In this document: in pieces, positions 1 through 9,804 of the stretch
How positions within the stretch are numbered: position 1 is the first letter of the stretch
Layout of the letters: every line of letters begins with the position of its first letter
NCBI RefSeq assembly: GCF_036404135.1
Contig: NZ_DASWPE010000037.1
Coordinates: forward strand, 1-64,000
Direction: 5' to 3'
Length of the DNA: 64,000 nt
Origin: Rhodopseudomonas_A sp036404135
GTDB taxonomy: Bacteria > Pseudomonadota > Alphaproteobacteria > Rhizobiales > Xanthobacteraceae
Notes under the pieces: model-generated
Databases searched by the model: none
What the model saw: only the letters and a program-made list of their open reading frames with translations
What the model was told of the DNA's origin: nothing
Made by a program: the position numbers and the translations under genes

Positions 1-795
1 GAGGCCGCCGACCAGCGTGATCAGCACGATCTCGCCGGACATCGTCCAGTGCACGTCGGTGAGCGAGGCGTTCTGCGCCACGAACACTTTCAGCGAGCCG
101 GCGAAGCCCGCCAGCGTGCCGGACAGGATATAGGCCATCAGCTTGTACTGGTCGGTCTTGTAGCCCAGCGAGATCGCGCGCGGCTCGTTCTCGCGGATCG
201 CCTTCAGCACCTCGCCGAACGGCGAGTTGATGGCACGGTAGATCAGCAGGAAGCCGAGCAGGAAGCCGGCGAGGATCACGTAATACAGCGTGGTCGAGTT
301 GGCGAGGTTGAAAATGCCGAACAGTTTTCCTTGCGGGATGCCCTGGATGCCATCCTCGCCGTGGGTGAACGGCGTCTGCAGATAGACGAAGTACAGAAGC
401 TGCGACAGCGCCAGCGTGATCATCGCAAAATAGATGCCCTGGCGGCGGATCGCGATCAGCCCGGTGAGAACGCTGAGCGCCGCGGCGCCCAAGATGCCGG
501 CGAGAATGCCGAGTTCGGGCGGCAGCCCCCACACCTTCAGCGCATGCGCGGTGACGTAGCCCGCGGTGCCGAGAAACATCGCGTGACCGAACGACAACAG
601 CCCGCCATAGCCGATCAACAGGTTGAAGGCGCAGGCCAGCAACGCAAAGCACAGGCCCTGCATCACGAAGAACGGATAGACGCCGGTCAGCGGCACCGCC
701 GCCAACAGCGCGGTCATGACGGCGAAGGCGATCATTTCGTCGCGGACGGCGCGGCGATCGGCAACGGGAACAGCCTGGTCGGTGATCGCGCTCAT
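1..795 (-). CDS. livM: Branched-chain amino-acid ABC permease LivM (3' end outside window)
   Basis: Inner-membrane permease subunit of a high-affinity branched-chain amino-acid (HAAT family) importer, paired with LivH. The visible N-terminal 265 residues are strongly hydrophobic, with several membrane segments and the LivM-type stretches NLLIGYGGLLSFGHAMF and AIRENEPRAISLGY, the latter being the cytoplasmic EAA-like loop that contacts the ATPases. The ATG at 795 begins one base after the livH stop, so the two are co-translated. The C-terminus is missing only because the window starts inside the gene; nothing suggests a truncated gene. The exact amino-acid substrate cannot be told from the permease. 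Confidence 0.93.
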   Translation of the reverse strand, partial: MSAITDQAVPVADRRAVRDEMIAFAVMTALLAAVPLTGVYPFFVMQGLCFALLACAFNLLIGYGGLLSFGHAMFLGTAGYVTAHALKVWGLPPELGILAGILGAAALSVLTGLIAIRRQGIYFAMITLALSQLLYFVYLQTPFTHGEDGIQGIPQGKLFGIFNLANSTTLYYVILAGFLLGFLLIYRAINSPFGEVLKAIRENEPRAISLGYKTDQYKLMAYILSGTLAGFAGSLKVFVAQNASLTDVHWTMSGEIVLITLVGGL

Positions 796-796
796 G

Positions 797-1672
797 TCAG
801 GTGGTCCGTCCCGTCAGTCCAGAGGGTTTCACCAGAAGCACCAGCACCATCAGCACAAATACCACGGTGTTGGAGGCTTCCGGATAGAAATACTTGGTCA
901 GGCCTTCGATGATGCCGAGCGCGAAGCCGGTGATGATCGACCCCATGATCGAGCCCATACCGCCGATCACCACCACCGCGAACACCACGATGATCAGGTC
1001 GGCGCCCATCAGCGGCCGCACCTGGTTGATCGGCGCCGACAGCACGCCGGCGAGCGCGGCCAGCCCGACGCCGAGCCCGTAGGTCAAAGTGATCATCCGC
1101 GGCACGTTGATGCCGAAGGCGCGCACCAGGGTCGGATTTTCGGTCGCCGCGCGCAGATTGGCCCCGAGCCGCGTGCGCTCGATCAGGTACCAGGTGGCGA
1201 GGCAGACCACCAGCGAGAACACCACCACCCAGCCGCGATACACCGGCAGAAACATGAAGCCGAGATTGATCCCGCCCTTCAGCTCGTCGGGGATCGCGTA
1301 AGGCAGCCCCGAGGAGCCGAAATAATTCTGGAACACGCCCTGGATGATCAGTCCGAGGCCGAAGGTCAGCAGCAGCCCGTAGAGGTGGTCGAGCTGCGCG
1401 ATCCATTGCAGCATGGTGCGCTCGAGGATGATCCCGAACAGTCCGACCGCGAGCGGCGCGATGATCAGCGCCCACCAATAGCCGATGCCGAGCACGTTGA
1501 GCAGGAAATACGCCGCGAAGGCGCCCATCATATACAGCGCGCCATGAGCGAAATTGATGATGTTGAGCATGCCGAAGATCACCGCGAGGCCGAGGCTCAA
1601 CAGCGCGTAGAACGAGCCGTTGATCAGCCCGACCAGCAATTGAGCGAACAAGGCCTGGAGATTGATCGACAT
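797..1672 (-). CDS. livH: Branched-chain amino-acid ABC permease LivH
   Basis: Second inner-membrane permease of the HAAT importer; 291 aa is the normal family length. The N-terminus reads MSINLQALFAQLLVGLINGS and is followed by the LivH hallmark GLAVIFGMLNIINFAHG, then multiple membrane spans. RAATENPTLVRAFGIN is the cytoplasmic coupling loop for the LivF/LivG ATPases. It sits between the binding-protein gene and livM on the minus strand. A strong hairpin separates it from the binding-protein gene and may lower expression of the permeases relative to the binding protein, a common arrangement in such operons. Confidence 0.95.
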   Translation of the reverse strand: MSINLQALFAQLLVGLINGSFYALLSLGLAVIFGMLNIINFAHGALYMMGAFAAYFLLNVLGIGYWWALIIAPLAVGLFGIILERTMLQWIAQLDHLYGLLLTFGLGLIIQGVFQNYFGSSGLPYAIPDELKGGINLGFMFLPVYRGWVVVFSLVVCLATWYLIERTRLGANLRAATENPTLVRAFGINVPRMITLTYGLGVGLAALAGVLSAPINQVRPLMGADLIIVVFAVVVIGGMGSIMGSIITGFALGIIEGLTKYFYPEASNTVVFVLMVLVLLVKPSGLTGRTT

Positions 1673-1703
1673 GGGATTCCCGATTGCAGATGCGAGGACA
1701 ATC

Positions 1704-1732
1704 CGGCCCGGCGGCGCTTAGCCGCCGGGCCG
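1704..1732 (-). promoter_or_regulatory. Strong intercistronic hairpin between binding-protein gene and livH
   Basis: A perfect 12-bp inverted repeat (CGGCCCGGCGGC paired with its complement, 5-nt loop GCTTA) lies 6 nt beyond the binding-protein stop and 31 nt before livH. It has no T-run, so it is more likely an mRNA-stabilising or partial-termination element than a full terminator. Confidence 0.65.
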
Positions 1733-1738
1733 CGACGC

Positions 1739-2959
1739 TTACTTCTTCAACAGCGGGCACGTGCTCTTGTCGAGCGGCGTGAAGGCTTCCTCGGCCGGAA
1801 TGGTGGCAACCAGCTTGTAATAGTCCCACGGCCCCTTGGATTCCGCGGGCTTCTTCACCTCGAACAGATAGGCCGGGTGAATCTTGCGACCGTTGGGCTG
1901 GATCGAGCCCTTACCGAACAACGGGTCGTTGGTCGGCAGTTCCTTCATCTTGGCGACGATCTTGGCGCCATCATGCGGATTGCCGCCCAACGCTTCCAGC
2001 GTCTTGAAGTAGTGGATCAGCGCCGAATAGACGCCGGCCTGCGACATGGTCGGCACCTGCTTGTTGCGCATGCGGTCCTGGAACCGCTTCGAAAACGCCC
2101 GGGTCTGGTCGTTGGCGTCCCAATAAAACGTCTCGGTGAAGTTCAGCCCCTGCGCCACCGGCAGGCCGATGGCATGGACGTCGGTGATGAACATCAAGAG
2201 CCCGGCCATTTTCTGGCCGCCGCTGATGATGCCGAATTCCGCCGCCTGCTTGATGGCGTTGGAGGTGTCGCCGCCGGCATTGGCCAGACCGATCACCTTG
2301 GCCTTGGAAGCCTGCGCCTGCAGCAGGAACGACGAGAAGTCGGAGGTGTTGAGCGGGTGCTTCACGCCGCCGATCACCTTGCCGCCGCCGGCGACGACGG
2401 CGGACGTGGTATCACGCTCAAGGGCCGCGCCGAAGGCGTAGTCGGCGGTCAGGAAGAACCAGCTGTCGCCGCCGGCCTTGGTCAAGGCGGCGCCGGTGCC
2501 GTGAGCCAGCATATAGGTGTCGTAGGTCCAGTGAATGGTGTTGGGCGTGCATTGCGCGTTGGTCAGATCCGAGCTGCCGGCGCCCGAATTAAGGAACACG
2601 CCGTTCTTTTCCTTGATGATGTTGCTGACTGCCAGCGCCACGCCGGAGTTCGGCGTATCAACCACGACATCGACCTTGTCGACGTCGAACCACTGCCGCG
2701 CGATATTCGAGCCGATATCCGGCTTGTTCTGATGGTCGCCGGAGATCACCTCGATCTTCCAGCCCTTGTTGAGCAGACCGGAGTCCTCCACCGCGAGCTG
2801 CGCGGCCAGCGTCGAACCCGGACCGCCGACATCCGCATAAAGCCCGGACTGGTCGCTGAGCGAGCCGATTTTGATCACCTTGTCGTCGGCATGGGCGATG
2901 CCGGCGAACGCAAGCAGGCTGGCGGTACCGAGCAACAGCGCGGAAATCTTGTTTTTCAT
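1739..2959 (-). CDS. Branched-chain amino-acid ABC transporter substrate-binding protein
   Basis: Periplasmic binding protein (type-1 fold, LivK/HAAT family), about 406 aa. A Sec signal peptide is visible (MKNKISALLLGTASLLAFAG, then cleavage near AHADD). The mature part begins KVIKIGSLSDQSGLYADVGG, the usual ligand-fold start of this family. I chose the ATG at 2959 because GGAGGAGAC lies directly upstream, whereas an ATG 15 nt further upstream would place this ribosome-binding site inside the gene. Gene order is livG-livF-binding protein-livH-livM. Sequence alone cannot tell whether the ligand is Leu/Ile/Val, an amide or an aromatic acid, since Rhodopseudomonas genomes carry many paralogues with differing specificities. 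Confidence 0.92.
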   Translation of the reverse strand: MKNKISALLLGTASLLAFAGIAHADDKVIKIGSLSDQSGLYADVGGPGSTLAAQLAVEDSGLLNKGWKIEVISGDHQNKPDIGSNIARQWFDVDKVDVVVDTPNSGVALAVSNIIKEKNGVFLNSGAGSSDLTNAQCTPNTIHWTYDTYMLAHGTGAALTKAGGDSWFFLTADYAFGAALERDTTSAVVAGGGKVIGGVKHPLNTSDFSSFLLQAQASKAKVIGLANAGGDTSNAIKQAAEFGIISGGQKMAGLLMFITDVHAIGLPVAQGLNFTETFYWDANDQTRAFSKRFQDRMRNKQVPTMSQAGVYSALIHYFKTLEALGGNPHDGAKIVAKMKELPTNDPLFGKGSIQPNGRKIHPAYLFEVKKPAESKGPWDYYKLVATIPAEEAFTPLDKSTCPLLKK

Positions 2960-2996
2960 TATTGTCTCCTCCATTCGATGGTCTTTTGACGCGCCG

Positions 2997-3747
<751 letters not shown>

Positions 3748-3755
<8 letters not shown>

Positions 3756-4503
3756 GCCCTGCCCCCAGATAGGCTTCCTTGACCCGTTCGTCCTGGGTCA
3801 GCTCGGCGTAATTGCCTTCCGCCAGCACGTGGCCGCGGGTCAAGACGGTGATGATGTCGGACAAGTTGGCGACCACGCTGAGGTTATGCTCGACCATCAG
3901 GATGGTGTATTTCGCCGAGATCCGCTTGATCAGCGCGGCGATCTTGTCGATGTCCTCGTGGCCCATGCCGGCCATCGGCTCGTCCAGCAGCATCATCTCC
4001 GGGTCGAGCGCCAGCGTGGTGGCGATCTCCAGCGCGCGCTTGCGGCCGTAAGGCATTTCGACGGCCGGGGTGTTGGAGAATTCGCTTAAGCCCACGTCGG
4101 CGAGCAGCTCGTTGGCGCGATCATTGTAGCGGTCGAGGATCGACTTCGCCCGCCAGAAATCGAACGAATGGCCGTGCTGGCGCTGCAGCGCGACGCGGAC
4201 GTTTTCCAGCGCGGTGAGATGCGGAAACACCGCGGAGATCTGGAACGAGCGCACCAGGCCGAGCCGCGCCACCGCGGCCGGCGGCATCGCGGTGATGTCG
4301 CGCCCCTTGTAGAGAATCTGCCCGGCGGAGGGCCGCAGGAACTTGGTCAAGAGGTTGAAGCACGTGGTCTTGCCGGCCCCGTTGGGGCCGATCAGCGCGT
4401 GAATCGAGCCGCGGCGTACCCGCAGATTGACGTCCCGCACGGCGAAGAAGCCGGCGAATTCCTTGGTCAGTCCCTGGGTTTCCAGAATGAAGTCATCGGC
4501 CAA
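3748..4503 (-). CDS. livG: Branched-chain amino-acid ABC ATPase LivG
   Basis: Second ATPase of the HAAT importer, about 251 aa. Walker A is LIGPNGAGKTTCFNLLT; the signature region is EMPYGRKRALEIA, the non-LSGGQ form normal for LivG; Walker B is MMLLDEPMAGM and the switch is ILMVEHN. The open frame extends upstream to 4692, but family homology starts at LADDFILETQGLTKEF. A TTG at 4503 preceded by a purine-rich GAGGGGGAAA is the likely start, so translation initiation is probably weak. It is the first gene of the transporter operon; the promoter must lie between 4503 and about 4790, divergent from the pyruvate-kinase gene. Confidence 0.93.
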
Positions 4504-4790
4504 ACAGATTTCCCCCTCGGTCGTCGCAGCGAAAGCCTCGCGCGCGCGCCGACTTTTTTGTCGCCGGTCCCTCGGCCGCGTGGCCGGCCGGGAACCGATC
4601 GTGTCTGATTGGAATATGCAATCGACCGTAGGGTTGCGCAAGATGCAATGCTGGGCAGCGCCACAGGGCGACGCTCGCGGTCGCCGTGGCAAAGCGCGCC
4701 GCGCCGGTTGAGCGTCACATGGCTTTCGTCGAAATTGGCTACAGGGCCGGGTTGCGGTCGCGCGGCGGCCTGCCAGCGCCGGAGCCAGAA

Positions 4791-6299
4791 ATGCACGATG
4801 TCGCGTCCCTGAAGCGGAAACTCGATAGCCTGATCGCCGACGTCAGCACCGAAGGCGCGGTGCGGATGGCGAATTGGAGCGATCGCATCGAGCGGCCGGA
4901 CTTCGCTGCCAGCGCCGCCAACCTCGCGCATTATCTGGCGCTGCGCCGTCACGATCTGCGGCCGCTGCAACGCGCGCTGATGGCGCTCGGGATGTCGTCG
5001 CTGGGCCGGCTGGAAAGCCGGGTGCTGCCGACGCTGCGGGCGGTGGCCGCCAGCGTCGCGGCGCTGTGCGGCGAGAGCGCTGCGGAACGCCCCTCGGTGC
5101 GGCAGTTCTTTGCCGGCGAACAGCACCTGCAGCAGCGCGCCGAAGCCGTGTTCGGCCCGCCCTCCGCGCGGCACACCGCGCTGCTGGTGACCTGCCCGAC
5201 TGAAGCGGCCGACGATCCGTCGTTCATGCTGCGGCTCGCCGAACGCGGCGTCGACGCCATCCGGATCAACTGCGCGCATGATTCCGCGGCGCAATGGCAG
5301 CGCATGATCAACCACGTCCACACCGCCGAACAGGCCACCGGGCGGCGCATCAAGATCCTGATGGACATCGCCGGCCCGAAAATCCGCACCGGCCTGCCCC
5401 GCTCGCCGGCCGGCCGCGAGCGGATCGGACTGGGCGACGTGCTGGCGCTGGTGCCGCAGGGCGGGCTCGACCGCGTCGACCTCGACGACGAGTATTTCGC
5501 CATCGAATGCACGCTGTCCGAACCGATCCTACGCACCGCGGTCGGCGCCCGGGTGTTCGTCGACGACGGCAAATTATGCGTCCGCATCGAGCGCGTCGCG
5601 CCGTGGGGCCTGCTCGGCCGGGTCACCGCCGCCGCCGACAACGGACTGCGGCTGAAGCCGGAAAAGGGTCTGAACTTCCCCGATACGCCGCTGGCGATTC
5701 CGGCGCTGACCATCAAGGACCGCAGCGATCTGGATTTCGTCGCGAGCCACGCCGACGGCATCGAGTTCTCCTTCGTGCAGTCGGTGAAGGACGTCGAGAT
5801 GCTGCAGGCAGCGCTGGCCGAGCGCCGCCCGCACGACTGGCACACGCTGTCGCTGGTGCTGAAGATCGAAACCCCGGAAGCGGTGGCCAACCTGCCGGAG
5901 ATCGTGGTGCAGGCCGCCGGCCGTCAACCCACCGCGATCATGATCGCGCGCGGCGACCTCGCCGTCGAGATCGGCTTTGCCCGGCTCGCCGAAATGCAGG
6001 AAGAGATCCTGTGGATCGGCGAAGCCGCGCACGTGCCGGTGATCTGGGCGACGCAGGTGCTGGAGCATCTGGTCAAGAAGGGCACGCCGTCGCGCGGCGA
6101 GATGACCGACGCGGCGATGGCGGCGCGCGCCGAATGCGTGATGCTGAACAAAGGGCCTTATCTGTTCAAGGCGATCGGCGAACTCGATACCCTGCTGGCG
6201 CGAATGGACGGCCACCAGCACAAGAAGACGCCGCAGCTGCGCCCGCTGCGCAGCTGGGACCGCGCTAGGCTAGCTCGCGCGCATAAAGCTCCGGCTTGA
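4791..6299 (+). CDS. Pyruvate kinase family protein (lacks the C-terminal allosteric domain)
   Basis: Phosphoenolpyruvate-binding TIM-barrel protein. Pyruvate-kinase motifs are present: DIAGPKIRTGLP, LNFPDTPLAIPALTIKD, LKIETPEAVANLPEIV, MIARGDLAVEIG and WATQVLEHLVKKGTPSRGE, covering the barrel and the inserted B domain. About 130 N-terminal residues form a helical extension without relation to the catalytic fold, and the usual C-terminal regulatory domain is absent because the protein ends soon after MLNKGPYLFKAI. The ATG at 4791 is preceded by GGAG; an in-frame ATG at 4686 would add 35 residues. It resembles the atypical pyruvate-kinase proteins of Bradyrhizobiaceae. Whether it makes pyruvate in vivo or has a regulatory role is unknown. 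Confidence 0.85.
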   Translation: MHDVASLKRKLDSLIADVSTEGAVRMANWSDRIERPDFAASAANLAHYLALRRHDLRPLQRALMALGMSSLGRLESRVLPTLRAVAASVAALCGESAAERPSVRQFFAGEQHLQQRAEAVFGPPSARHTALLVTCPTEAADDPSFMLRLAERGVDAIRINCAHDSAAQWQRMINHVHTAEQATGRRIKILMDIAGPKIRTGLPRSPAGRERIGLGDVLALVPQGGLDRVDLDDEYFAIECTLSEPILRTAVGARVFVDDGKLCVRIERVAPWGLLGRVTAAADNGLRLKPEKGLNFPDTPLAIPALTIKDRSDLDFVASHADGIEFSFVQSVKDVEMLQAALAERRPHDWHTLSLVLKIETPEAVANLPEIVVQAAGRQPTAIMIARGDLAVEIGFARLAEMQEEILWIGEAAHVPVIWATQVLEHLVKKGTPSRGEMTDAAMAARAECVMLNKGPYLFKAIGELDTLLARMDGHQHKKTPQLRPLRSWDRARLARAHKAPA

Positions 6300-6612
6300 A
6301 CCCGACCAGGAGCTTGGCGCCGAGATCGAGCACCGGGCGCTTGATCATCGACGGCTGCGCCAGCATCAAGGCGATCGCCTTGGCCTCGGTGAGGTCGCTC
6401 TTGTCGGCCTCGGGCAGCTTGCGGAACGTGGTGCCGGCGCGATTGAGCAACGCCTCCCAGCCGAGCTGCTTGGCCCAGCGCGTAAGCTCGGCGCGCTCGA
6501 TGCCGGCGGCCTTGTAGTCGTGAAACCGATACGCCACGCCGTTGGCGTCGAGCCAGCCGCGCGCCTTCTTCATGGTGTCGCAGTTCTTGATGCCGTACAG
6601 CGTGATGGTCAT
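6265..6612 (-). CDS. ArsC/Spx-like reductase (YffB type)
   Basis: Small thioredoxin-fold protein of the ArsC family, about 115 aa. The N-terminal MTITLYGIKNCDTMKKARGW carries the single CxxMKKA active-site Cys characteristic of YffB-type proteins, and the C-terminal SMIKRPVLDLGAKLLVGF matches the family motif IKRPV. It is probably a glutathione-dependent thiol reductase rather than an arsenate reductase, because the additional redox Cys residues of ArsC are missing. The start at 6612 is set by homology; 22 upstream in-frame residues are unlikely to be coding. Its 3' end overlaps the convergent pyruvate-kinase gene by 35 nt. Confidence 0.85.
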   Translation of the reverse strand: MTITLYGIKNCDTMKKARGWLDANGVAYRFHDYKAAGIERAELTRWAKQLGWEALLNRAGTTFRKLPEADKSDLTEAKAIALMLAQPSMIKRPVLDLGAKLLVGFKPELYARELA

Positions 6613-6842
6613 GGCGCGATCCGGGCGATGGCAGGTCCCGTCGCATAACGCGCCGCTGCCCGTCTCACAACCCCGCAACGCCCGGGCCGCGCAACGATCC
6701 TAGGGGGCGATGGAGCCGCGCCGGACGTCGATCGCTGCCTTACCCAAGGGCTCCGCGTTCCGGCGAACGCGCGCCGCGCGCGTCACCCGAGCCGCCCGGT
6801 CAGCAGCGCGCCGGTGCGGCCAAAGCCCACCGGCGCACCGGA

Positions 6843-7127
6843 TCATGCTTTCTTGGCGTAGAGCCTGCAGTAGCCGTTCGGGTTGATCGGGCTCTCCACC
6901 GTGGTGCAGGAGCTCGGCGGCAGGAACTGGCGACAGGACGAGCAGCTCTTGCCGGCGTTCGGGGATTCCTGGTAGCCGGCGTCGCGCTGCGAGGCCTTCT
7001 TGGCGACCTGGGCGCTCGCGCCGGTCGCGGCAATGCCGACGATCGCCGCGGCACCGACGGCATAGGCTCCGCTTCTCAGCAGGCGACGCCGCGACAGCGG
7101 ATGGGTCTCTTCGGTCTTGTCGTTCAT
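6843..7127 (-). CDS. pioC: High-potential iron-sulfur protein PioC
   Basis: Periplasmic HiPIP, third gene of the pioABC operon for phototrophic Fe(II) oxidation; it carries electrons from the outer-membrane complex toward the photosynthetic reaction centre. The 94-aa precursor has a twin-arginine signal (SRRRLLRSGAYAVGAAAIVG). The mature domain has four [4Fe-4S]-binding cysteines in the HiPIP arrangement: C-x2-C, then x8-C, then x12-C within GYC. The mature stretch (DAGYQESPN, PPSSC, TVESPI, CRLYA) closely resembles PioC of R. palustris TIE-1 as I recall it. The start at 7127 follows a GGAGGAAGTTCACC-type ribosome-binding site. An 8-bp inverted repeat follows the stop codon. Confidence 0.93.
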   Translation of the reverse strand: MNDKTEETHPLSRRRLLRSGAYAVGAAAIVGIAATGASAQVAKKASQRDAGYQESPNAGKSCSSCRQFLPPSSCTTVESPINPNGYCRLYAKKA

Positions 7128-7242
7128 GGTGAACTTCCTCCACATCATTTGACGAGGTTGCAAAATTCGGCGGCACTTCTGCTGTTGCCGCCGTCGACAC
7201 AAGCGCCGGCGCGGCTTCCGCGCCCGCCGGGCTTGATCAGGT

Positions 7243-7271
7243 GCCGTGCCGCGGGGATCTCGCGGCACGGC
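7243..7271 (-). promoter_or_regulatory. Intercistronic hairpin between pioB and pioC
   Basis: An 11-bp perfect inverted repeat (GCCGTGCCGCG, 7-nt loop) sits 8 nt beyond the pioB stop and about 115 nt before pioC. It has no T-run. It may stabilise the pioAB message or partially attenuate; inference only. Confidence 0.55.
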
Positions 7272-7279
7272 CACGCAGT

Positions 7280-9703
7280 TCACCATTTGGCGTTGAGCGA
7301 CAACTGGAAGTACTGCGCGTTGTAGTTCGGATTGGTGGCTCCCATGTCGATCAGCCGCGCCAGCGTCTGGTCGACCAGGTAGAGATACGGCGACATCAGG
7401 TCCTGTTGCCAATTGTCGACGCTGTTGCGCTCCCAGATGTAGCGCGCCTTCAGATAGACCTCGCCGGTCCAGCCGAGCTTGGCAACGATCGATGGATCGA
7501 CGGTGTGCTTGAGCGAGGCATCCAGCCGCTGGTAGTAGTTACGCACGGTCGGGAATGGCGAGTACACCGCTCCACCGGCGTTCGCCAGCAACGCATAATT
7601 GCCATATTGAGAGTAGTCCCAGTCCTCGTTGGAGCGCGAGATCGAATAGCCCAGCTTGAAATCGAGCGCACCGGGGATCAGTTCGACATTGGCCGCCACG
7701 ATGATGGTGTGGACTTTTTCGTGGGTGTTGCTGGCGAATGCCGTGACCGGGGTCGCGTTCGGCAGCCCGGTGACCGAATTGGAGATCGTTTCGCTGCCGA
7801 CCTGGAACCGATCAAACGTCTCGTACAGATAAGACGCCTGGATCGAGGTCCCCGGCTTGAACACATAGGTGCCGTCGACGCCGGCGTTCCAGGTGTTGCT
7901 CTTCTTCAGGCCGAACAGCAGATCGTTGTCGGGATAGTCGTCAAAGCGCAGACCGGCGGTCGGAGTGATCACGAAATCTCTGAAGATGCTGCCGCTGGGA
8001 CCGGAAATATCGAGAAAGACGTTGGCCTTGGTCTCGTTGCGGTTGGCCATGTCGAATTTGCGCATGTTGATATTGGTGCCGAGATTCGCGGTGCTGTAAT
8101 AGGTCAGCTGGGCCATCGCCAGACCGTCGTAATTGTCGTAACGCCGCTCCGCATACTGAGCGCTGGTTCGCAGCGTCGCTACGTCGTAGATCTTGAAGTC
8201 GGCGGTACCGCGCCCGATGAATTCGTTGGTCACATTGGCGTCGCGGCGGGTGCGGTCCCACTGTTCCCACCCGACGCTGCTGCCCAGGGTGACCCATTTG
8301 GCAGGACGCCATTGAAACTCCTCGCTGGCGTTCTGCTTGGTGTAGGACATCGACAGCGAGCGGCGCGGAACGCCGGCCGCGATGCCGGTGGCCGAGGAGT
8401 CCTCGACCACATAATTCGGCATCAACAATTCCGGCGTCTGATTGTCGTTGTCGTAAATGCGGTAGCGAAACGTCGAGCGGAAATCCGGGCTCCACTGCGT
8501 GGTCGCGTTGGTGTTGTACAGGATGGTATTGACCTCGCCGTTCAGGCTGGAGGCCGGCAGCACGAAGGTGGCGATGCTGGGATTGATCGTGAACGGCATG
8601 AAGTCGTCGTTCTGCCGCATCGTGGTGAATTGCAGCGTGCTGTTCCAGCGGGTCTTGAACGGCAGATCGACGCCGCTGGTCACCGCGGTGTTGTAGGCCT
8701 GATTGCTCGGCGCCAGGCTGACGCGCGCGGATGCCGGAAACAGCCGCGGATTGCCGGCGTCATAGAACGGGTTCTGCACCGTGAAGGAATTGAAATTATT
8801 CTCGAACAATGACGCGCCGCCGCCGAGCTGGACGTTGAAATGTCCGCCCCATGGCGTCGGCCCGAAATACTGACCGCTCACCTTGGCGATCTGCGTGGTG
8901 TCGTCGATCGGGCGCGGCGCCTGCAGCTGCTGTAGGCCGGTCCCGGCGAGGCCGCCGATGGCGACGCCGGAAGTCTGGATGCCTTCCCGCTTCTCGTGGG
9001 AATAGCTCGCCTTGATGTCCCAGTTCTGATCGGGAGTCCAGCGATAGGCCACCGCCGCCTTGTCGCGCTGGATGCCGACATCGATGGTGTTGACCTTGCC
9101 GTTCAGCGCGTTCGACACCGCGGCACGTTGCGCCGCCGTCGTGGTGGTCGCCGGCGCCACCACCGACAAGCCGCTGCCCGGTATGGTAACGTTGGTGGTC
9201 AGATTGTTGGAGCCGACCCCGTTCCAGATGCTCAGCGCGCTGGTGTTGTACAGATGCGGGATCTGGTCCCAGACCAAGGTCAAATAGTGCTCGCCGGCCT
9301 TGGAGGCGTCGACGATGTAGCGTTGGTTGTTGTTGCCGATGTTGTCGGCGCGCAGTTCGCTGGCGTAGAGGCCGTCCTTGCTCTGCAGCGTCATCCGCAG
9401 ATACTCGGCAAACAATCCGGGCGGGACGGCGCCGTATTCCTCGAACTTCGAGCGGTTGTTCGGATCGGGATTGGCCGGCGCATTGGGGCTCGACGGCGTT
9501 ACGTAATGCGCCGAGGATTTCGGCGGGCGTTTGACGAAGACGCGGCCGCCGACGTCGAATTCGCCGGAATAGTCGTAGCCCTCGGCCGCCGCTTCGACAT
9601 CCGGAGCAGGAGCCGGAGGGTCCGCGGCGTTGGCATTCAACGGCGCGACGGTTGCCACCGCCAGTGCGGCGGACATCGGCAGCAATCTTTGCTTGATCCT
9701 CAT
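7280..9703 (-). CDS. pioB: Outer-membrane beta-barrel porin PioB (MtrB/DmsF family)
   Basis: About 807-aa outer-membrane porin that sheathes the decaheme cytochrome PioA so that electrons from extracellular Fe(II) can cross the outer membrane. A signal peptide is visible (MRIKQRLLPMSAALAVATVA, cleavage near NANAADP). Alternating aromatic/polar beta-strand patterns run throughout, e.g. FRYRIYDNDNQTPELLMPNY and YLKARYIWERNSVDNWQQDL, and the protein ends FQLSLNAKW, a typical outer-membrane terminal strand. I chose the ATG at 9703 because AGAGGGGGCTGGGGA lies just upstream and the signal peptide begins there. It lies 101 nt after pioA. In MtrB homologues this protein pairs one-to-one with the decaheme subunit. 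Confidence 0.92.
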   Translation of the reverse strand: MRIKQRLLPMSAALAVATVAPLNANAADPPAPAPDVEAAAEGYDYSGEFDVGGRVFVKRPPKSSAHYVTPSSPNAPANPDPNNRSKFEEYGAVPPGLFAEYLRMTLQSKDGLYASELRADNIGNNNQRYIVDASKAGEHYLTLVWDQIPHLYNTSALSIWNGVGSNNLTTNVTIPGSGLSVVAPATTTTAAQRAAVSNALNGKVNTIDVGIQRDKAAVAYRWTPDQNWDIKASYSHEKREGIQTSGVAIGGLAGTGLQQLQAPRPIDDTTQIAKVSGQYFGPTPWGGHFNVQLGGGASLFENNFNSFTVQNPFYDAGNPRLFPASARVSLAPSNQAYNTAVTSGVDLPFKTRWNSTLQFTTMRQNDDFMPFTINPSIATFVLPASSLNGEVNTILYNTNATTQWSPDFRSTFRYRIYDNDNQTPELLMPNYVVEDSSATGIAAGVPRRSLSMSYTKQNASEEFQWRPAKWVTLGSSVGWEQWDRTRRDANVTNEFIGRGTADFKIYDVATLRTSAQYAERRYDNYDGLAMAQLTYYSTANLGTNINMRKFDMANRNETKANVFLDISGPSGSIFRDFVITPTAGLRFDDYPDNDLLFGLKKSNTWNAGVDGTYVFKPGTSIQASYLYETFDRFQVGSETISNSVTGLPNATPVTAFASNTHEKVHTIIVAANVELIPGALDFKLGYSISRSNEDWDYSQYGNYALLANAGGAVYSPFPTVRNYYQRLDASLKHTVDPSIVAKLGWTGEVYLKARYIWERNSVDNWQQDLMSPYLYLVDQTLARLIDMGATNPNYNAQYFQLSLNAKW

Positions 9704-9804
9704 TCCCCAGCCCCCTCTGATGTCCATTGGCCGCCTCGTGGTGACGGTGGGCGTCGCCGTCGCGGCGACCGCCCGACACCACGGCGGTCGCCCTGCAGCT
9801 CTGC

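Noticed and set aside
716..2989. A 757-codon plus-strand open frame opposite livH and the binding-protein gene
   Set aside because: Shadow frame with no recognisable domain; it reads through the antisense of well-supported genes.
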